A stretch of DNA of 64,000 nucleotides from contig CAMIZL010000005.1 in the NCBI GenBank assembly GCA_946403295.1, positions 17,080 through 81,079 of the forward strand, written 5' to 3'. The stretch is from an uncultured Clostridia bacterium. GTDB taxonomy: Bacteria; Bacillota; Clostridia; Lachnospirales; Lachnospiraceae. Positions 25,620 to 34,680 of this stretch are shown here, one piece after another. The position numbers and the translations under genes are program-made. The notes beneath the pieces were generated by a model. That model searched no databases. It was not told the DNA's origin and was given only the letters and a program-made list of their open reading frames with translations. How positions within the stretch are numbered: the first letter of the stretch is position 1; each line of letters starts with the position of its first letter.

Positions 25620-28421
25620 ATGCTTCACCTTGTTATACAAAGGATACTACATAAAAAGTGGATGATCGCTTGTCTGATCATAGGCAATATTCTGCTGACC
25701 GCATTTGCGGCAGCGCATCCGCTTTACAGCAGTTCTTCATCGCAAAGCATGCTGACGGAAGAATTTGATTCGGCTATGCGTGAGACCAACAAATATCCGA
25801 TGATGGTGCATACAGTCGGAAGGGTCAGAAAAACTGCCGGCAAGAGCGTTACGTCGAAGGTCAGAAAGATAGCAAACAACATGGGAGAGACTCTTCAGGG
25901 ACTACCCATCGTCGAAAAGATCGTTTATCGAAACATGATCGCGTCGACGGCCCAGTCGATGACCATTCATGACGGAATGTTCTCACAGATGACGCTTGCT
26001 CTTTCTTCGCTCAGCGATATGGAAGATCATATAAAGATCCTTTCCGGAAAAATTTATTCCGACAAGTTGACGGACGACGGTTTTATCGAAGTTATCATCA
26101 ATCAGACCGTTATGGTCGAGAACGATCTTCTGGTCGGCGAGGAGCTTCGGATCGATTCCGTAAAGGGCGCTGACAACAAACCCGTCAAACTCAGGATCTC
26201 GGGCGTTTTCACCAATTCGGAAGACGGTGACCTTTACTGGTACAATCCGCCCACATTCTACTCGAAGGATCTTTTCATGTCCCCGTCCCTTTTTGAGGAA
26301 TGCTTCATGTTTGAAGGGGCAAAGAAAAACCAGTTTGACGAGGATACATATATCCTTCCGGATTATAAGGCGATCACCCCGGAGATGGTCGATCCGATCA
26401 TTTCGGCCACGAGCAGCATGGTCAGGGATATGAACGATATCTACGGCATGATCGAGACTTCGGATTATATCTCGTTGCTTGATAAGTTCACGGTCAAAAA
26501 GAAGCAGATCGATGTAATGCTTACCATCCTCGAAGTGCCCGTTGCACTCATGCTTCTCGCATTCATCTTTATGATATCAAGGCAGATGCTCTCACTTGAG
26601 GAGGGCGAGGTTGCCATGCTCAAGAGCCGTGGTGCGAGCGGATTCCAGATATTCAGATTGTATCTCGTGCAATCCCTTGTCGTCTCGGGCGTGGGGATGA
26701 TCATCGGAATTCCCATCGGAGCCGGCATAACAAAACTGCTCGGACGCGCCGATGCGTTCCTTTCGTTCTCGGGCGGAAGAGACATGGCTCTTATCTTCAA
26801 CTCGGACGCGCTCTTGTATGCCCTTGTTGCGGCCATGCTTTCGGTACTTATGACATTACTCCCCGTTCTCAAGAAGGACAAGACGAGCATCGTAGCCGTA
26901 AAGAGGCGCAGAAGCCGCCAGGAGAAGCCTTTGTGGATGAAATTATATCTTGATATAATTATTACCGGCGTGTCGATCTACGGCTATTATACGTTCCTAA
27001 ACGGTCAGGAAGAACTGCTCCTGAGGGTGCTTTCGGGTAAAACACCCGATCCGCTCCTTTTCCTGAGCGCGGCACTCTTCATCCTCGGAAGTGCGCTCCT
27101 GTGCGTAAGGATCCACAGGTTGATATTAAAAGTGATCTACAATGTCGGAAAGAAGAAGTGGAAACCTGCGGCATATACGTCGCTTTTGCAGCTCATCAGA
27201 TCGGGAAACAAGCAGGTGTTTGTCATGGTATTCCTGATACTCACCGTTTCCTTCGGTCTCTTTTATACAACGATCGCCAGAACGATCGTCGCCAATTCGG
27301 AAAGAAATGTCGATTACAAAGAAGGTGCCGACATCAGGGTCAAGGAATACTGGATGAATAATTCCCGTCTCGGCCCCGGCCATTATTATGAGCCTGATTT
27401 TGCGAAATACGGACAGCTCAAATCGGCCACGGGCGTAGCAAAAGTCTTCCTCAACGACTCCTCGACGTTCCTCATTGACGGTACGAGAAGGATCGATACT
27501 TCGATAATGGGTATCAATACGCAGGAATTCGGCAAGGCGGCTCCCATCGAGGACGGACTTTTACCTCATGACTATTACGATTATCTCAACGTCCTCAGTC
27601 GCAATCCCGACGCGATGCTCGTTTGCTCGAGGCTCAGGGATAAATACCAGGTCAAGATCGGTGATACGATTTCCGTCAATATCAATTCACCGACCGGATA
27701 TCATATGGCGAACCTTACGGTATACGGATTCTTCGACTACTGGCCCACATATTCGCCCACGTCGATAAGCGTAGGTGCCGATGACAGCACGAGCGTTGTC
27801 GAGAAGAACCTGCTCGTATTAAATCTTTCCAAGGTTCAGAGCACCGTAGGCGTTCTTCCTTACGAAGTTTGGATCGATCTTGAAGGTGAGACGGACAGCT
27901 TCTATGAATTTGCCGATGAGCTCGGATTCAAGATCACAAAATTGACCGATAAGGTTGAAAAGATAGAGAAACTCCATGACGATCCCCTATTCGCGGGAAC
28001 GAGCGGAATACTTACCATGAGTTTCATCGCGATCCTTGTGATCTGCTCGATCGGATATCTCATGTACTGGAGCCTTTCGATCAGGGCAAGACAGCTTCAG
28101 TTCGGTATATTCAGGGCAATGGGTGTCTCCTTTAAACAGATCTCGGGAATGCTCATAATCGAGCAGGCGCTGACGGGACTTTATTGCATAGTTGCCGGTC
28201 TTGTGAGCGGATATCTCGCATCGAAGCTTTTCGTGCCGATGATCCAGATCGCATATCAGGGCGCCGACAGCATCCTCGAGATGAAGCTCATAACCAGGTC
28301 TGCCGATGTTGTTGAACTTGTCGCGGTGATATTCGCCGTGTTCCTCATCTGCATCGGAGCACTTATGAAACAGATATCGTCGATGAAGATCTCGCAGGCA
28401 CTTAAGCTCGGTGAGGATTGA
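25620..28421 (+). CDS. Large FtsX/MacB-type ABC transporter permease
   Basis: This is a 933-aa membrane protein with about ten hydrophobic helices in two FtsX-like modules. The first has TM1 near residue 14, a large extracellular domain (about 40-290), then three helices (VMLTILEVPVALMLLAFIFMISRQM and LYLVQSLVVSGVGMIIGIPIGAGI and ALLYALVAAMLSVLMTLLPVL). The second module starts with VFVMVFLILTVSFGLFYTTIARTI, has another large outside domain, and ends with GILTMSFIAILVICSIGYLMYW, MLIIEQALTGLYCIVAGLVSGYLA and VVELVAVIFAVFLICIGALM. LKSRGASGFQIFRLYL and FRAMGVSFKQISGMLI are the ATPase-coupling loops. One polypeptide thus supplies both halves of a channel, like LolCE- or BceB-type duplicated permeases. 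It would work with the two ATPases that follow and the three adaptors before it. Confidence 0.9.
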   Translation: MLHLVIQRILHKKWMIACLIIGNILLTAFAAAHPLYSSSSSQSMLTEEFDSAMRETNKYPMMVHTVGRVRKTAGKSVTSKVRKIANNMGETLQGLPIVEKIVYRNMIASTAQSMTIHDGMFSQMTLALSSLSDMEDHIKILSGKIYSDKLTDDGFIEVIINQTVMVENDLLVGEELRIDSVKGADNKPVKLRISGVFTNSEDGDLYWYNPPTFYSKDLFMSPSLFEECFMFEGAKKNQFDEDTYILPDYKAITPEMVDPIISATSSMVRDMNDIYGMIETSDYISLLDKFTVKKKQIDVMLTILEVPVALMLLAFIFMISRQMLSLEEGEVAMLKSRGASGFQIFRLYLVQSLVVSGVGMIIGIPIGAGITKLLGRADAFLSFSGGRDMALIFNSDALLYALVAAMLSVLMTLLPVLKKDKTSIVAVKRRRSRQEKPLWMKLYLDIIITGVSIYGYYTFLNGQEELLLRVLSGKTPDPLLFLSAALFILGSALLCVRIHRLILKVIYNVGKKKWKPAAYTSLLQLIRSGNKQVFVMVFLILTVSFGLFYTTIARTIVANSERNVDYKEGADIRVKEYWMNNSRLGPGHYYEPDFAKYGQLKSATGVAKVFLNDSSTFLIDGTRRIDTSIMGINTQEFGKAAPIEDGLLPHDYYDYLNVLSRNPDAMLVCSRLRDKYQVKIGDTISVNINSPTGYHMANLTVYGFFDYWPTYSPTSISVGADDSTSVVEKNLLVLNLSKVQSTVGVLPYEVWIDLEGETDSFYEFADELGFKITKLTDKVEKIEKLHDDPLFAGTSGILTMSFIAILVICSIGYLMYWSLSIRARQLQFGIFRAMGVSFKQISGMLIIEQALTGLYCIVAGLVSGYLASKLFVPMIQIAYQGADSILEMKLITRSADVVELVAVIFAVFLICIGALMKQISSMKISQALKLGED

Positions 28422-28448
28422 TATTAACGGAACAGGAAAGGAAGAGAC

Positions 28449-29135
28449 ATGGATATACTTAAGGCGGAGCATATAAAGAAAGGCTTTAAGCTCCCTTCCG
28501 GAGAAAGGATAGAAGTCTTAAAGGACATAAGTCTTTCCGTCAGGGAAGAAGCGCTTATGATCCTGAAAGGGCCTTCGGGATCGGGTAAGACAACGCTTAT
28601 GAACATCATGGGCGGGCTTGACGGACCCGACGAAGGAAAGATGTATTTTAACGGCAAAGACATATACGGGGCCGGTGCGGCGGATATAGACGTCCTCAGA
28701 AGAAACGATTTCGGATTCATCTTTCAGTCCGTATCGCTCATCCCCATCATGACGGTCTATGAGAATGTCGAATTCTCACTCAGACTTTCGGGATATCAGG
28801 GCGACAAGGCCGAAAGGGTAATGAAATGCCTTTCGCTTGTCGGACTTGACGCGAGAAGCGATCATATGCCGCAGGAGCTTTCGGGCGGCGAGCAGCAGCG
28901 TGTTGCCATAGCCAGAGCGATCGCTCATTCGCCGAGGGTGATCTTTGCGGATGAGCCCACCGCGGAGCTTGACAGCCAAACGGCGATCCATGTGGTGAGC
29001 CTTTTCAAGGAACTTGTTGAAAAAGAACATGTAACGATCGTAATGACTACTCACGACGTGGGACTCATGTCGGCGGGTGACATAGTTTATTCGATAGAGA
29101 ACGGAGAGATCAGCGGATGCGAGACGCAGAACTAA
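28449..29135 (+). CDS. ABC transporter ATPase 1 (MacB/LolD type)
   Basis: This is a 228-aa cytoplasmic ATPase, the standard size for MacB/LolD-family subunits. Walker A GPSGSGKT at 41-48, Q-loop FIFQSVSLIPIMTVYENVEF, signature LSGGEQQR from 144, Walker B VIFADEPTAELD and switch His in MTTHDVGLM are all intact. The ribosome site AGGAAAGGAAGAG is strong. It overlaps the next ATPase gene by 19 bases. The pair of different ATPases for one fused permease suggests that they work as a heterodimer. Confidence 0.94.
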   Translation: MDILKAEHIKKGFKLPSGERIEVLKDISLSVREEALMILKGPSGSGKTTLMNIMGGLDGPDEGKMYFNGKDIYGAGAADIDVLRRNDFGFIFQSVSLIPIMTVYENVEFSLRLSGYQGDKAERVMKCLSLVGLDARSDHMPQELSGGEQQRVAIARAIAHSPRVIFADEPTAELDSQTAIHVVSLFKELVEKEHVTIVMTTHDVGLMSAGDIVYSIENGEISGCETQN

Positions 29136-30079
29136 TTGTGAATGAAGAGACAGATAACGGTTCCGGGCCTATGATCATAGCCCAGAATCTTGTTAAGATC
29201 TATAAGACGCGTGACATCGAAGTGCTTGCCCTTCAGGGACTCGACCTGACGGTTGAGCGCGGAGAACTCATGGCCATAATCGGAAACAGCGGCTCGGGAA
29301 AGTCTACTTTCCTCAATATGCTCGGCGGGCTTGATACGCCGAGTGCCGGAAAGCTTTTTGTGGACGGAAGTAATCTTTTTGACATGACCGGACGTCAAAA
29401 AGAGCTTTACAAGAAAAAGACCGTAGGATTTGTATGGCAGAACAACGCACGTAACCTTTTCCCTTACCTCAGCGCGATCGAGAACGTAATGACACCCATG
29501 CTCCTCACAAAGGAGAAGAACAGACGTGAGCGTGCCGAGCAGCTTCTCGATATCGTCGGGATGAGCCACAGAAAAACGAGCCGTCTTGGTGAACTTTCGG
29601 GCGGCGAGCAGCAGAGAGTGGCCATAGCCATTGCTCTCGCAAACAACCCCAAGCTCCTTCTTGCCGACGAACCCACGGGCTCCGTCGATAAAGATACGGC
29701 GGACAAGATCTTCGATATATTCAGAAAGCTGAGCACGGAGATGGGCGTGACCGTTGTTATCGTTACGCACGATGTACGCCTTTCGAAGAAAGTTAACAGA
29801 GTTGTTGCCATAAGGGACGGAAGGATAAGCAGCGAGAGGATCTTAAGAGAGCAATATAAGGATGTTTTCACCGCGGACAATATTTCGTGGGGTAACGAGG
29901 AAACACAGGATGAATATGTGATCCTTGACAGAGCGGGAAGACTCCAGATACCCGAGAAACTCCTTAAAAAGCTTGAACTTAAGGACAACAAAGTTACGGT
30001 CGGATACGAGGACGGAACTCTGACCATCAGGAATCCAAATGCGGCAGCGGAAGAAAAAGAGCCTGATATTACGGAGTAA
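29117..30079 (+). CDS. ABC transporter ATPase 2 with an AbrB-like C-terminal tail
   Basis: This is a 320-aa protein. The ATPase core (about 18-245) is complete: GNSGSGKST at 56-64, Q-loop FVWQNNARNLFPYLSAIENV, LSGGEQQR, LLADEPTGSVD and VTHDVRL. After it comes a linker and, at about residues 266-305, YVILDRAGRLQIPEKLLKKLELKDNKVTVGYEDGTLTIRNP. The GRLQIPxxLLxxLxLKD core followed by GxLxIR strongly resembles the swapped-hairpin AbrB/SpoVT DNA-binding fold, in which IPxxxR/K-type strands are typical. The comparison is by eye. Such a tail could dimerise the ATPases or bind DNA. The start at 29117 lies within the previous gene; an upstream GGAGA is the only ribosome site. Confidence 0.88.
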   Translation: MRDAELIVNEETDNGSGPMIIAQNLVKIYKTRDIEVLALQGLDLTVERGELMAIIGNSGSGKSTFLNMLGGLDTPSAGKLFVDGSNLFDMTGRQKELYKKKTVGFVWQNNARNLFPYLSAIENVMTPMLLTKEKNRRERAEQLLDIVGMSHRKTSRLGELSGGEQQRVAIAIALANNPKLLLADEPTGSVDKDTADKIFDIFRKLSTEMGVTVVIVTHDVRLSKKVNRVVAIRDGRISSERILREQYKDVFTADNISWGNEETQDEYVILDRAGRLQIPEKLLKKLELKDNKVTVGYEDGTLTIRNPNAAAEEKEPDITE

Positions 30080-30090
30080 AAAGCAAAATA

Positions 30091-30126
30091 AAAAGGCAGG
30101 TCTCCCTCATAAACGACTTGCCTTTT
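30091..30126 (+). terminator. Terminator after the ABC system
   Basis: AAAAGGCAGGTC (30091-30102) pairs with GACTTGCCTTTT (30115-30126), with one G-T. It ends the six-gene unit. Confidence 0.88.
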
Positions 30127-30213
30127 CTAATTGTAATATGTAGAATTATTACTAATGTTAAACAATTTTTAAAAGGGGGCAGTTTGCGCTTCGCGCGGCT
30201 GCAAAAGAAAGGT

Positions 30214-30915
30214 ATGGCAAAGAAGGAAAGAAAAAAGAGGGTACTTCCCATATACCTGACGGCGGGTACGTGGCTGGCATGGTCGCTTTTCCTGCCGCTT
30301 TATCAAGTGAGTGACTTCCTGCTTTTGGGTGCGCTGTCGGGGCTTATAATGTTGTTTGGATATGCTCCGAAGGGAAAGGAAGAACCCGAAGCGATAGAAG
30401 AGCAAAAGAGCGAAATAAAGAAAGAGGATAAACCGGCCGAACATAAGAGACCCCGTACGGGAGACGCGACGATCGACAAGATGCTTGACGATGAAGAGAT
30501 GGCCATCGCCGAGATGAAGCGACTCAACGAAGCGATCCCCGACGAGAAGCTTTCGAAACAGATCGATCATCTCGAGGATGTGACATCGAAGATCGTAAAT
30601 TATGTGGTCGAGCATCCCTCCAAGAAAACACAGGTCCGCAGGTTCTTCAATTATTATCTGCCCACGACGCTCAAACTTCTCAATGCCTATGACAGGATGG
30701 ATGAAGCGGGGATCTCGGGCATAAACATTGACGGGACAAAGGGCAAGGTTGAGAATATGATGGATAAAGCACTCGATGCTTTTGACAGACAGCTCGATTC
30801 ACTCTATACGGATGAGGCGATGGATATCTCGTCCGATATCAGCGTTATGGAAAGTCTTCTTGCACAAGAGGGTCTGGCGGGAGACGATGAAATAGTCAAA
30901 AATACTACGATATAA
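30214..30915 (+). CDS. XpaC-family protein (5-bromo-4-chloroindolyl phosphate hydrolysis protein)
   Basis: This is a 233-aa protein. The N-terminus is basic (AKKERKKR) and is followed by two hydrophobic segments (VLPIYLTAGTWLAWSLFL, LYQVSDFLLLGALSGLIMLFGYA). After a charged linker comes the XpaC core: ATIDKMLDDEEMAIAEMKRLNEAIPDEKLSKQIDHLEDVTSKIV, then PSKKTQVRRFFNYYLPTTLKLLNAYDRMDEAG. XpaC proteins are regularly encoded next to TelA, as here (11 bases apart), and the pair is linked to tellurite and antimicrobial tolerance, but the biochemical function is not established despite the historical name. Start ATG 30214 was chosen over the ORF-track start because the upstream 32 residues look non-coding. 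Confidence 0.85.
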   Translation: MAKKERKKRVLPIYLTAGTWLAWSLFLPLYQVSDFLLLGALSGLIMLFGYAPKGKEEPEAIEEQKSEIKKEDKPAEHKRPRTGDATIDKMLDDEEMAIAEMKRLNEAIPDEKLSKQIDHLEDVTSKIVNYVVEHPSKKTQVRRFFNYYLPTTLKLLNAYDRMDEAGISGINIDGTKGKVENMMDKALDAFDRQLDSLYTDEAMDISSDISVMESLLAQEGLAGDDEIVKNTTI

Positions 30916-30926
30916 GGAGAGACAAG

Positions 30927-32141
30927 ATGACAGACAATCAGATGCCTACATTGACACTTGAGCCTTCGGCTCAGGCTGAAACGGGAATCGCCGATCTTTC
31001 TTCGGCGTCAATAGCAGCACCCGCTGCTCCTTCGATTGGACTTACACTTGATGCGGGACAGGGTGCGCAGCAGACCGCTACGCAGGATGAGCGTGACAAG
31101 AATGCGGTAAAGATCGATGAGAGCATGCTCACCGAAGAAGAGAAGAAGGTTGTTGCTGATTTTGCAAAGCAGATCGACATAAAGGATTCCAATCAGGTAA
31201 TGGCGTACGGCTCAGCAGCACAGAAGCATATCGCCAATTTCTCCGAGAGCGCTCTTAAGAACGTTAAGACGCAGGATCTGGGCACCATCGGTGATGTTCT
31301 TTCTTCACTCGTTGTACAGCTCCGTACAATGGATGAGCCCCAGAAAAAGGGAATCGCCGGCTGGTTCCAGAGAAGAAAGAGGGACATCGAAGAGCTTAAG
31401 GCTACCTACGCCAAGGCTGAAGTAAATGTCGACAAGATCGTTGAAAAGCTTGAGGAACACCAGGTTGTCCTTATGAAGGATATCGCAACCTTTGACCAGA
31501 TGTATGATCTTAACCTCAAGTACTACAAAGAGCTTACGATGTACATCATCGCAGGCAAGAAGAAGCTTGAGGAAGTTCGTGCGGGCGAGCTCGAAGAACT
31601 CAAGGCTAAGGCTAAAGAGACGGGTACACAGGAAGACGCTCAGAAGTATAACGACCTCGCAAATCTTTGCGAAAGATTCGACAAGAAGATCCATGATCTT
31701 GAGCTTACAAGGATGATCTCCATCCAGCTCGGACCTCAGACACGTCTCCTGCAGAACAATGATACGCTTATGGTTGAGAAGATCCAGTCATCGATCGTCA
31801 ACACGATCCCGCTCTGGAAATCTCAAATGGTACTCGCACTCGGTATCGAGCACGGACGTCAGGCAACTGCGGCTCAGGCAGCTGTTACAGAGATGACGAA
31901 CGATCTCTTAAAGCGCAATTCCGAAGCCCTTAAGATGGCTACGATCGATACGGCCAAGGAAGCAGAGCGCTCGATCGTCGATATCGAGACACTCAAGCTC
32001 ACAAACGAGAACCTTATCAATACTCTTGATGAAGTTATGAGAATACAGAATGAAGGTCGTCAAAAGCGTAAGGAAGCGGAAGCAGAGCTCGGCCGTATCG
32101 AGGGCGAACTCAGACAGAAGCTTCTTGAGCTTCGCGGCTGA
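30927..32141 (+). CDS. TelA-family toxic anion resistance protein
   Basis: This is a 404-aa soluble, mainly helical protein of the TelA/KlaA family. The conserved core begins at about residue 75 (FAKQIDIKDSNQVMAYGSAAQKHIANFSE) and continues through GIAGWFQRRKRDIEELKATYAKAEVNVDKIVEKLEEHQVVLMKDIATFDQMYDLNLKYYKELTMYIIAGKKKL. The C-terminal region has IVNTIPLWKSQMVLALGIEHGRQ and is a coiled coil. The first 60 residues are low complexity (Ala/Ser/Gln). The ribosome site AAGGAG is clear. With XpaC and TPM genes it forms a three-gene unit tied to envelope stress tolerance in other Firmicutes; the mechanism is not known. Confidence 0.92.
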   Translation: MTDNQMPTLTLEPSAQAETGIADLSSASIAAPAAPSIGLTLDAGQGAQQTATQDERDKNAVKIDESMLTEEEKKVVADFAKQIDIKDSNQVMAYGSAAQKHIANFSESALKNVKTQDLGTIGDVLSSLVVQLRTMDEPQKKGIAGWFQRRKRDIEELKATYAKAEVNVDKIVEKLEEHQVVLMKDIATFDQMYDLNLKYYKELTMYIIAGKKKLEEVRAGELEELKAKAKETGTQEDAQKYNDLANLCERFDKKIHDLELTRMISIQLGPQTRLLQNNDTLMVEKIQSSIVNTIPLWKSQMVLALGIEHGRQATAAQAAVTEMTNDLLKRNSEALKMATIDTAKEAERSIVDIETLKLTNENLINTLDEVMRIQNEGRQKRKEAEAELGRIEGELRQKLLELRG

Positions 32142-32161
32142 GCAATAACACGGAGTAAGGG

Positions 32162-33349
32162 ATGAAAATTTTCAAGAAGTTAGGTGTGGCCATTACCACA
32201 CTGGTTTTAACAATCACTGCGGCAGTCGCGATCGGACAGATCCGCGAGCCCTCTTATACCCAGCCCGAATCTACCGCGATACAGCGTGTGATGAAGGATT
32301 ATGAGGACGAAGAGGGATTTGCGGAACTTACCGAGATCTGCAATCGTTATGTAGTCGATAATGCCAATGTGATCGGTTCGAATTCCACCGAACGGATCGT
32401 AAATACGATCGCGAATATGGCGGTACGCGATGACGGGATTGTTGCCGTTGCCACCGAGACATTTGCGGAGGATGCCGTAAAATCACCGCAGGATCTCGAA
32501 AAAACCGCGATCAGATTTTATGAAAAACTTGAGCTTGATGAAGCGTCGGATGCCATCATGGTCATTGATACGCAAAGTTCGCAATATTTTATGTATGATC
32601 CGAGCGGAAAGATCTTTTCGGACATGAGCGATGCCGAACTCAAGAGCGTGGAAGCGGCACTCAGGAAAGGTTTCGAAGAAGTTGCCGACGGCAACATGAA
32701 CGGTATCTCTACCGGTGTGGCCGATGCATATGACGCTGTCGCAAGGATAATAAGCGACCCTTCGTCGTTTATCAATCTTAAGAGTACATATGTTCAGGAA
32801 AACGATGACGGCGGATTCAATATCGTCGAGAAGACGGTGGACGGCGGAGTCTCTCTTGTCAAGGGGATCGTAAAGACGGCTACGGGACTCGTGTCGGGTG
32901 TCTTTAGGATCATTGGGGGATCTTCGATATTTATCATCGTTATCATCGGTGCGATCGTATTTATCATAAAATCGGGCAAGAAGAAGTCATATAATAACAA
33001 CGGTCAATCCGTAATGAGCGGTCAGGGAGGTCAACCCGGACGCGGTGCACATCCCGGACAGCCCGGTCAGCCCGGAGGCATGAACGGTAGAAAAAACATA
33101 CTTAACGCAGGCCGGAAAGGCAGGAATTTAAGTCAGTCCGGAAACATTGACACCAGCAGGATCTCGACACAGGGATCGCAATACCGTTGGTCGGCAAACA
33201 AGAATCCTTATTCGGGTCTCAATAACGGAAAAACTGACGGCAGCGGTGCTTTCGGCGGCAGGAAGGATATGGACGGCTTCGTATTCCCGAACGATTTCGG
33301 AAGCGGCGAAGGTGGCGGCGGACAAACAGTCAATAAGCCGCAAAGATGA
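32162..33349 (+). CDS. TPM-domain protein with Gly-rich tail
   Basis: This is a 395-aa exported protein. The N-terminal hydrophobic segment (VAITTLVLTITAAVAIGQI) is a signal peptide or anchor. A TPM domain (about 50-195) follows: CNRYVVDNANVIGSNSTERIV, AVATETFAEDAV, SDAIMVIDTQSSQYFMYDPSGKIFSDM. A second helix (VFRIIGGSSIFIIVIIGAIVFIIKSG) sits at about 260-280. The rest is low-complexity Gly/Gln/Pro/Asn (GQPGQPGGMNG, GSGEGGGG). TPM proteins are thought to act in envelope processes. The gene follows telA by 20 bases. Confidence 0.85.
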   Translation: MKIFKKLGVAITTLVLTITAAVAIGQIREPSYTQPESTAIQRVMKDYEDEEGFAELTEICNRYVVDNANVIGSNSTERIVNTIANMAVRDDGIVAVATETFAEDAVKSPQDLEKTAIRFYEKLELDEASDAIMVIDTQSSQYFMYDPSGKIFSDMSDAELKSVEAALRKGFEEVADGNMNGISTGVADAYDAVARIISDPSSFINLKSTYVQENDDGGFNIVEKTVDGGVSLVKGIVKTATGLVSGVFRIIGGSSIFIIVIIGAIVFIIKSGKKKSYNNNGQSVMSGQGGQPGRGAHPGQPGQPGGMNGRKNILNAGRKGRNLSQSGNIDTSRISTQGSQYRWSANKNPYSGLNNGKTDGSGAFGGRKDMDGFVFPNDFGSGEGGGGQTVNKPQR

Positions 33350-33403
33350 GTAAAGAAAGCATAAAGCGGTTTTTTACCGCATGAAACAGTGAGGACATCT
33401 GGA

Positions 33404-34423
33404 ATGAATTATTTGATCACGGGCGCGGCCGGATTCATCGGCAGCAATTTCGTTTACCACATGCTCGGGAAGCATCCGGACGACAAGTTCGTCGGGATCG
33501 ACAATCTTTCGTATGCGGGAAACATAAAAAACCTTGAGGAAGCACAGAAAAACAAGAATTTTGTCTTCAGGAAGGCAGATATCACCGATGCCGGTGCCAT
33601 GACCGATCTCTTTAAGGAATTCGGATTCGATTATGTCATCAATTTTGCGGCCCAGACCCATGTTGACAGATCGATATACGATCCCGGTATCTTTGTCAGG
33701 ACCAACGTCCTTGGAACACAGATACTTCTCGACTGTTCGAAAGAGTACGGTGTTAAGCGTTTCCATCAGATAGGAACGGACGAGGTATACGGCGATCTTC
33801 CTCTCGAGGAAACCGACAGGTTCTTTGTCGAGACACTCCCTCTTAAGGCGAGCAGCCCGTATTCGGCTTCAAAAGCAGGCGCCGATCTTCTTGCGCTTTC
33901 TTATAACAGAACATTCGGGCTTTCCGTTACGGTAAGCCGTTGCTCGAATAATTACGGGCCTTTCCAGTTCCCGGAAAAGCTCATTCCGCTCATGCTCATA
34001 AACGCTTTAAAAGACAAACCGCTCCCCGTATATGGCGACGGAATGAACGTCAGAGACTGGCTTTATGTTGAAGATCATTGCGAAGCGGTCGATCTTATAC
34101 TCCATAACGGAAGAGACGGTGAGGTCTACAATGTCGGCGGACATAACGAAATGCACAACATAGACATTGTAAAGCTTATCCTTAAAGAGCTTTCAAAACC
34201 CGAGAGCCTCATTACGTATGTTTCGGACAGAAAGGGTCATGACCTCAGATATGCCATAGATCCCACAAAGATACATGATGAACTCGGGTGGCTCCCGAAG
34301 ACCAAATTTGCCGACGGCATCAAACAGACGATCCATTGGTATGTTGATAATAAGGCATGGTGGGAAGAGATCGTTTCCGGAGAATATCGTGAATATTATA
34401 AAATGATGTACGAAAACAGATAA
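33404..34423 (+). CDS. rfbB: dTDP-glucose 4,6-dehydratase
   Basis: This 339-aa short-chain dehydrogenase-type enzyme converts dTDP-glucose to dTDP-4-keto-6-deoxyglucose, the second step towards dTDP-rhamnose. NAD-binding GAAGFIGSNF at 7-16, the acid-base triad region IGTDEVYGDLP and catalytic YSASKAG are present, as is the HVDRSI motif typical of RmlB and the RCSNNYGPFQFPEKLIPLM block. The start at 33404 follows GAGGACATCTGG; the ORF-track start at 33389 is inside that site. It stands without rmlA, rmlC or rmlD genes nearby. Confidence 0.95.
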   Translation: MNYLITGAAGFIGSNFVYHMLGKHPDDKFVGIDNLSYAGNIKNLEEAQKNKNFVFRKADITDAGAMTDLFKEFGFDYVINFAAQTHVDRSIYDPGIFVRTNVLGTQILLDCSKEYGVKRFHQIGTDEVYGDLPLEETDRFFVETLPLKASSPYSASKAGADLLALSYNRTFGLSVTVSRCSNNYGPFQFPEKLIPLMLINALKDKPLPVYGDGMNVRDWLYVEDHCEAVDLILHNGRDGEVYNVGGHNEMHNIDIVKLILKELSKPESLITYVSDRKGHDLRYAIDPTKIHDELGWLPKTKFADGIKQTIHWYVDNKAWWEEIVSGEYREYYKMMYENR

Positions 34424-34447
34424 GATGATTTTTAACGAAATTAGTAC

Positions 34448-34476
34448 TTGCGTTTTTCTTTTCACTGCGATATAAT
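34448..34476 (+). promoter_or_regulatory. Promoter of tRNA-Gln
   Basis: TTGCGT (34448-34453) and a perfect TATAAT (34471-34476) are 17 bases apart, 20 bases ahead of the tRNA. Confidence 0.75.
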
Positions 34477-34496
34477 GGCACATGTTGGTTGAACAA

Positions 34497-34568
34497 AGGG
34501 CTATCGCCAAACGGTAAGGCAACGGACTCTGACTCCGTCATTTCAAGGTTCGAATCCTTGTAGCCCTG
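34497..34568 (+). tRNA. tRNA-Gln (anticodon CTG)
   Basis: This is a 72-nt tRNA. Acceptor AGGGCTA pairs with TAGCCCT followed by discriminator G. The anticodon stem ACGGA/TCCGT encloses loop CTCTGAC, giving anticodon CUG at 34529-34531, which reads CAG. The D-loop CCAAACGGTAAGG and the T-loop GGTTCGAATCC are normal. No CCA is encoded. The dedicated promoter and terminator make it a single-gene unit. Confidence 0.95.
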
Positions 34569-34570
34569 TT

Positions 34571-34600
34571 AAAGGAACTGAGTGCTCAGTTCCTTTTTCT
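34571..34600 (+). terminator. Terminator after tRNA-Gln
   Basis: AAAGGAACTGA and TCAGTTCCTTT form an 11-bp stem with a GTGC tetraloop and a TTTTTCTTTT tail. Confidence 0.93.
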
Positions 34601-34680
34601 TTTCATAAGAAGAATGAACCGTCCGGGGAAAACCTTATGCCCCTGCCGGAAAAACTATTGTTCGAAGGAGAATAAGGATC

